Positions 60,759-64,000 of a DNA stretch of 64,000 bases are shown here, piece after piece. Source of the stretch: Quercus robur (taxonomy: Eukaryota; Streptophyta; Magnoliopsida; Fagales; Fagaceae); the NCBI RefSeq assembly GCF_932294415.1, contig NC_065536.1:48829854-48893853 (forward strand), given 5' to 3'. The notes under the pieces were generated by a model, which was not told the DNA's origin, searched no databases, and saw nothing but the letters and a program-made list of their open reading frames with translations. A program made the position numbers and the translations under genes. Numbering within the stretch: position 1 is the stretch's first letter; each line of letters begins with the position of its first letter.

Positions 60759-63053
60759 TTAAGCACAGGGGATGCTGGTGCCTTTTGTCTCATCTAACTC
60801 CACATGAGCATCAATCTGTTCCACGAATTCCCTCATGCTTGCTATTTCCTCCTCGCCAATAGGCACTGGGGGATTCTGCGTGGAAGGGGTTGAGCTCGGG
60901 AAGGGTATTTCATCAGGATCTCTTAGCGGGGAGTCCTCAGGGACCCCCAAAATCTGCAAAGCAACGAACCATTCGGCCTCAAAATCCAACCTTCAAGCCT
61001 GATTCACAACTGGCTCCACGGAATTCTTGGCATCAACGAACCCTTCATTATACCATTTTTCCTCATAAGCCTTCAAAGCCGCTCTTAGGTCGGTAAGTTC
61101 CTCGGCTTGAGTAGTGTTCAAACTGATTGCCTTAGCTAGCTTAAGGTCTGTCTCGTTCGGTTTGGCCAAGAGTTCCGCGGACCTTTTCTTTGCCATTGCC
61201 CTATTCTTCTCCGCGGCAGCAGCTTTTTTCTCGGCAACATTAGCCACCTTTACTTTCTCTTTAGCTGTTTTAACAACTGTCTCCCTTGCAGCCCTCTCTT
61301 GGTTAGCTTCCTCGACAAGTTCTTTTGCACGATCGTCTAGGATATGGGCCAGTTGAGCAGCCTAACAAAACAACAAAAATTAGTACGGCAATAAAACAAA
61401 AGGTAAATGAAAGATAATGAATGTGTAAAAGATAGTAAAGAATTAGTAGGTGAAGGGTTACTGCAATAGTATGCCATTGCAGCCTTCGCCCCATAGACTC
61501 CTCCGACCCTTCTTCGAAGGCGTGCACGTCCTCAGGCAGAAGGAGGCCCTGCGCCAAAGTTTGGGCAATGCAGCCCCCTTCACCTTTCTCCTAGATCCGC
61601 ACACAAGCACTTGCGGGAAGTGGCTTACTGTCCAATAGAAACTTAGTCTTCCACGCCTGCGCGGCTTGGGAAGAGGATGCTACGCTCGGCCTAACTTGGG
61701 TTTGCAGCTCTTGAATAATAATGCTGCCGGATGGTCGGGGAGGAGTCTGGGTTGCTGTATCTCCCAGGCCAATAGACGTTTGCTCGGCAACCCTTTGCCT
61801 CTTCCGGACCTATCCGGTTTGAGAAGGAGGTGGGGGAGGAGGCGCTTGAACTTAGCTTTGAGGAGGTGGCTGCTGCACGGCTTGCCTCGCATCGGGCATG
61901 AAACAGTTTATGGTCATAGCCCTCCGGGTCACCATATCTTCGCTAAGGTAGGGCTCGGTATCTGAAAGGTTGGTTATATCAACAAAAAATTGCTCAGCTT
62001 CCTCTACGGGAGCCTCGGGTTCAACAGGTTCCTCGGGCTATGCGGGTTCTTCTTGGACGGGAGCTTCTTCTTGGACAAGTTCGTGGGCGAGGTCTCGGAG
62101 ACGCTGGGACACACGCTCCGCCGACTCGTCCCGCAACGGTGCAAGCTCGTCCAAGCAAGTGTATCGCCTACCGAGATCCCTAGCTTCACCAACTGTAAAC
62201 TTCGGCGGAAGAAAGTTCGTGTGCCAAACGTCTATGTATGACAAAAGGGGGCTATCAACCAAAAGCGCTTGTTTGAAGGACTGCCAGGTAGAATAAACCG
62301 GTTCAACCCCAAGAATTAGATGTGATGCTCGGAGTTGTCCGTCCCAGTGAACGTATATCTCGAACCGGAGAATAAAATTTAGGTCCTTGATGTGAACTGT
62401 CCTGACGTCCGGGACAAACACTTTACCCTCTGCAAAGAGAATATATATATACATTCATACAAGAAAATGAGATACAATATTAGTCACCAAAAAGATAAAA
62501 CTACCACAAGTAGAAAGACGGTTAAGTTAAAGATCGGTACGAACCCACTTCACGTCGTGAGAGGGGGCAGGGAATTTCTCCGGTAAACCAATTGCCGCGC
62601 ACCCGGACGAACTCCCTGGTTTAATTCCTATTTGAATCAGGTAGGCATGATATCAGCCGTACCTGTGTATCTCTAGTTTTTAAGTAATAATTGGTATTCT
62701 TATTCCTACAAAGACTATACATGTGGTTTATATCATGATGGTCTAATTGTAAACCAAAGGTATGGTTCAACCTACTGACATAACTAACTACCCGGTAAAA
62801 ATTGGGTGGGAGTTGGTCGGGGCACAGCCCATAATACCTAAGTGTGCTGACTAAAAGAGGGTCCACGGGAAACCTAACCCCACCGTCTAGAATCACCATT
62901 AGGGGGAAGAAAGCAATACCATGCCCTCGGTGGAGAACAATTTCACTCTCATGGCAGTACGCTACTTCCACATCATCGGAGATATCAAACTTTTGCCTAA
63001 ATGTGGCTAAAGACGCCGGGGTATCCAGAAGAAAAGCATAACCTATTTTAAAG
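60759..63053 (-). pseudogene. Spliced antisense gene of the right gypsy element
   Basis: Three exons are read on the minus strand. The first runs from about 63053 to 62545 (KFDISDDVEVAYCHE, ILDGGVRFPVDPLLVSTLRY, LDHHDINHMYSLCRNK). The second is 62429-61462 (VFVPDVRTVHIKDLNFILRF, QLRASHLILGVEP, proline-rich and acidic linkers). The third is 61361-60759, with a long alanine, lysine and glutamate-rich coiled coil (VVKTAKEKVKVANVAEKKAA) and an acidic tail. Donors and acceptors are GT-AG. Stops interrupt exon 1 (TAA near 62621) and exon 2 (near 62038 and further on), so this copy is dead. The protein matches the remnant at 1-1549. It resembles the plant gypsy-type transposon domain (from recall); its function is unknown. 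Confidence 0.75.
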
Positions 63054-63518
63054 CCTAATATTGAAGGAAGAAACTCGAAGAAAGAAGCTGAAGTAAAAGG
63101 AAAGGGTAGAAAACTTACTTTGGGCTCTAAGGAAGAAACGGTCTCTAGACTGGTGAGTAAGCGCTCAGATGAATGCTCGGCAAAGAGTAAACTCAGGAAA
63201 TGGGGAGTGAAAAAGTAAAAGAATGTTTTGGGATAAACTATTAATAGAGGCCACAGAGAACAGGGAGACGTTTAATCAGCAATAAATAGGCATGATTAAC
63301 GAAAAACTCTACGAATGCCAATAACAACCGACATGCGCGTCACTTTGGTTCATGAACCGTCAGGTAATAATGACAACTGAACCTAGCGCTCCGGAACAGC
63401 ATGTCTTTTGAGAGTGCATTAATGGGTTGTCGTAACCGCCCAAATCTCTACCTGTTAATCTCCTAAAGCGAGAATGCCTTTTTGGTTCCTTGATTCTTCC
63501 CGGTAGCTGGGCATGAAT
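63054..63518. other. Leader between antisense gene and 3' LTR
   Basis: Probable promoter and 5' untranslated side of the antisense gene. It contains GTGCATTAATGGGTTGTCG near 63415, similar to a word inside the other LTR family. No open frame is seen. Confidence 0.4.
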
Positions 63519-63531
63519 CAAGGGGGGCTAA
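63519..63531 (+). other. Polypurine tract
   Basis: AAGGGGGGCTAA immediately precedes the 3' LTR start TGTACGACACC. The left element has the equivalent GAGGGGCTAT before its LTR at 2076. Confidence 0.8.
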
Positions 63532-64000
63532 TGTACGACACCAAGGTACCCAGATACAGTTGGGCCTTGGATTCAGGCCCAGCAGCATGGCCCACACCTC
63601 CAATCTCTTTCTACTCTACCCTCATAAACTACAAGCCCAAGTTTCATCACCTGACCATTGCTAGGCATAATGTTCCCAAATAATAAAGAAAAACTAAAAT
63701 CCGAACACGCCATAGCATGCTCGGTAGTTCCCAGGAAACATCACTACCGGGCATTCTTACTTGAGTTGGAACCAAGTTCCAAAGCCACATTCGCCACATT
63801 CCACCCCCACCTAACCACCCACTTACAACTGATGATATTGGACCCCCAATTGCACTAACTATGGTTGTAATCATAGTCTCCCTACTAATCTAGAGCTATA
63901 AATACAAGAAGATGGAAAGGAAAAAGGGTGGTTGAGAGGTTCACAAAAAATAGAGAGTAGAGAGATACAGTGATTCAGAAAGAGATAGGATAAACTACGT
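63532..64000 (+). repeat. 3' LTR, first 469 bases
   Basis: It begins TGTACGACACCAAGG and aligns base for base with 53314-53782 without gaps; the window ends 111 bases before the expected LTR end. The right target-site duplicate is therefore not visible. It has fewer CpG sites than the 5' LTR. Confidence 0.95.

Larger units (their letters stand above)
53314..64000 (+). mobile_element. Ty3/gypsy (Tat-lineage-like) LTR retrotransposon, 3' LTR truncated by the window
   Basis: Order on the plus strand: 5' LTR (53314-53893), primer binding site (53896-53913), gag, protease, reverse transcriptase, RNase H, integrase (to 59365), a 10-unit tandem array (59512-60238), a spliced gene on the opposite strand (60759-63053), polypurine tract (63519-63531) and 3' LTR (63532-64000, cut). 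The RT-RNase H-integrase order identifies Ty3/gypsy. The antisense gene plus 3' tandem array fits the Tat lineage as I recall it. gag and pol share one frame, consistent with a single polyprotein ancestor. The copy is inactive: 17 in-frame stops and two frameshifts by hand count. Confidence 0.93.

Overview
This is a plant nuclear window, from a eudicot and probably a woody one. The evidence is: multi-exon genes with GT-AG introns, the plant proteins ASY1, CYP78A and plant-type TOM20, AT-rich intergenic DNA, and dense plant transposons (Ty3/gypsy elements with antisense ORFs, PIF/Harbinger, MULE, hAT, Helitron, a tRNA-derived SINE). A Fagales-like tree is my guess from the transposon style only. 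No prokaryotic, viral or CRISPR feature is visible.

Layout. 1-2839 is the 3' part of a Ty3/gypsy element (antisense-ORF remnant plus 3' LTR), whose body lies left of the window. 3367-4169 is a related solo LTR. 4902-9381 is repeat-rich, with an inverted-repeat element that has a CGATCG-rich core, a Helitron and several tandem duplications. 9382-14359 (minus) is ASY1, a meiotic HORMA protein; I rebuilt it as 22 coding exons and 616 codons. 16363-21700 (minus) is an SCP1-like/SSP4-type CTD phosphatase (six coding exons, 496 codons). 22391-23170 is a solo LTR with a perfect target duplication. About 23.2-33.7 kb is a gene desert with a decayed tandem-repeat field and DNA-transposon remnants. 33740-37076 (minus) is a two-exon CYP78A cytochrome P450 (515 codons). 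37.1-45.6 kb is intergenic, with a SINE and an hAT element. 45617-52303 (minus) is TOM20 (six exons, 203 codons); its 4.3-kb last intron holds nested transposons. 53314-64000 is a nearly complete Ty3/gypsy element on the plus strand: LTR, tRNA-Lys-type primer site, gag-protease-RT-RNase H-integrase, a 10-unit tandem array, a spliced antisense gene, polypurine tract and a truncated 3' LTR.

The four host genes are functionally unrelated: meiotic chromosome axis, phosphatase, growth-related P450 and mitochondrial import. All lie on the minus strand and look intact. In each gene the summed exon length is divisible by three, with consistent splice phases, which supports the models. The most unusual content is the gypsy element class at both ends of the window. 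Both copies carry a related spliced gene read opposite to gag-pol, and the right copy adds a satellite-like array. That copy is heavily damaged: 17 in-frame stops, two frameshifts and catalytic substitutions in RT, RNase H and integrase, although its LTRs differ by only about 4 percent.
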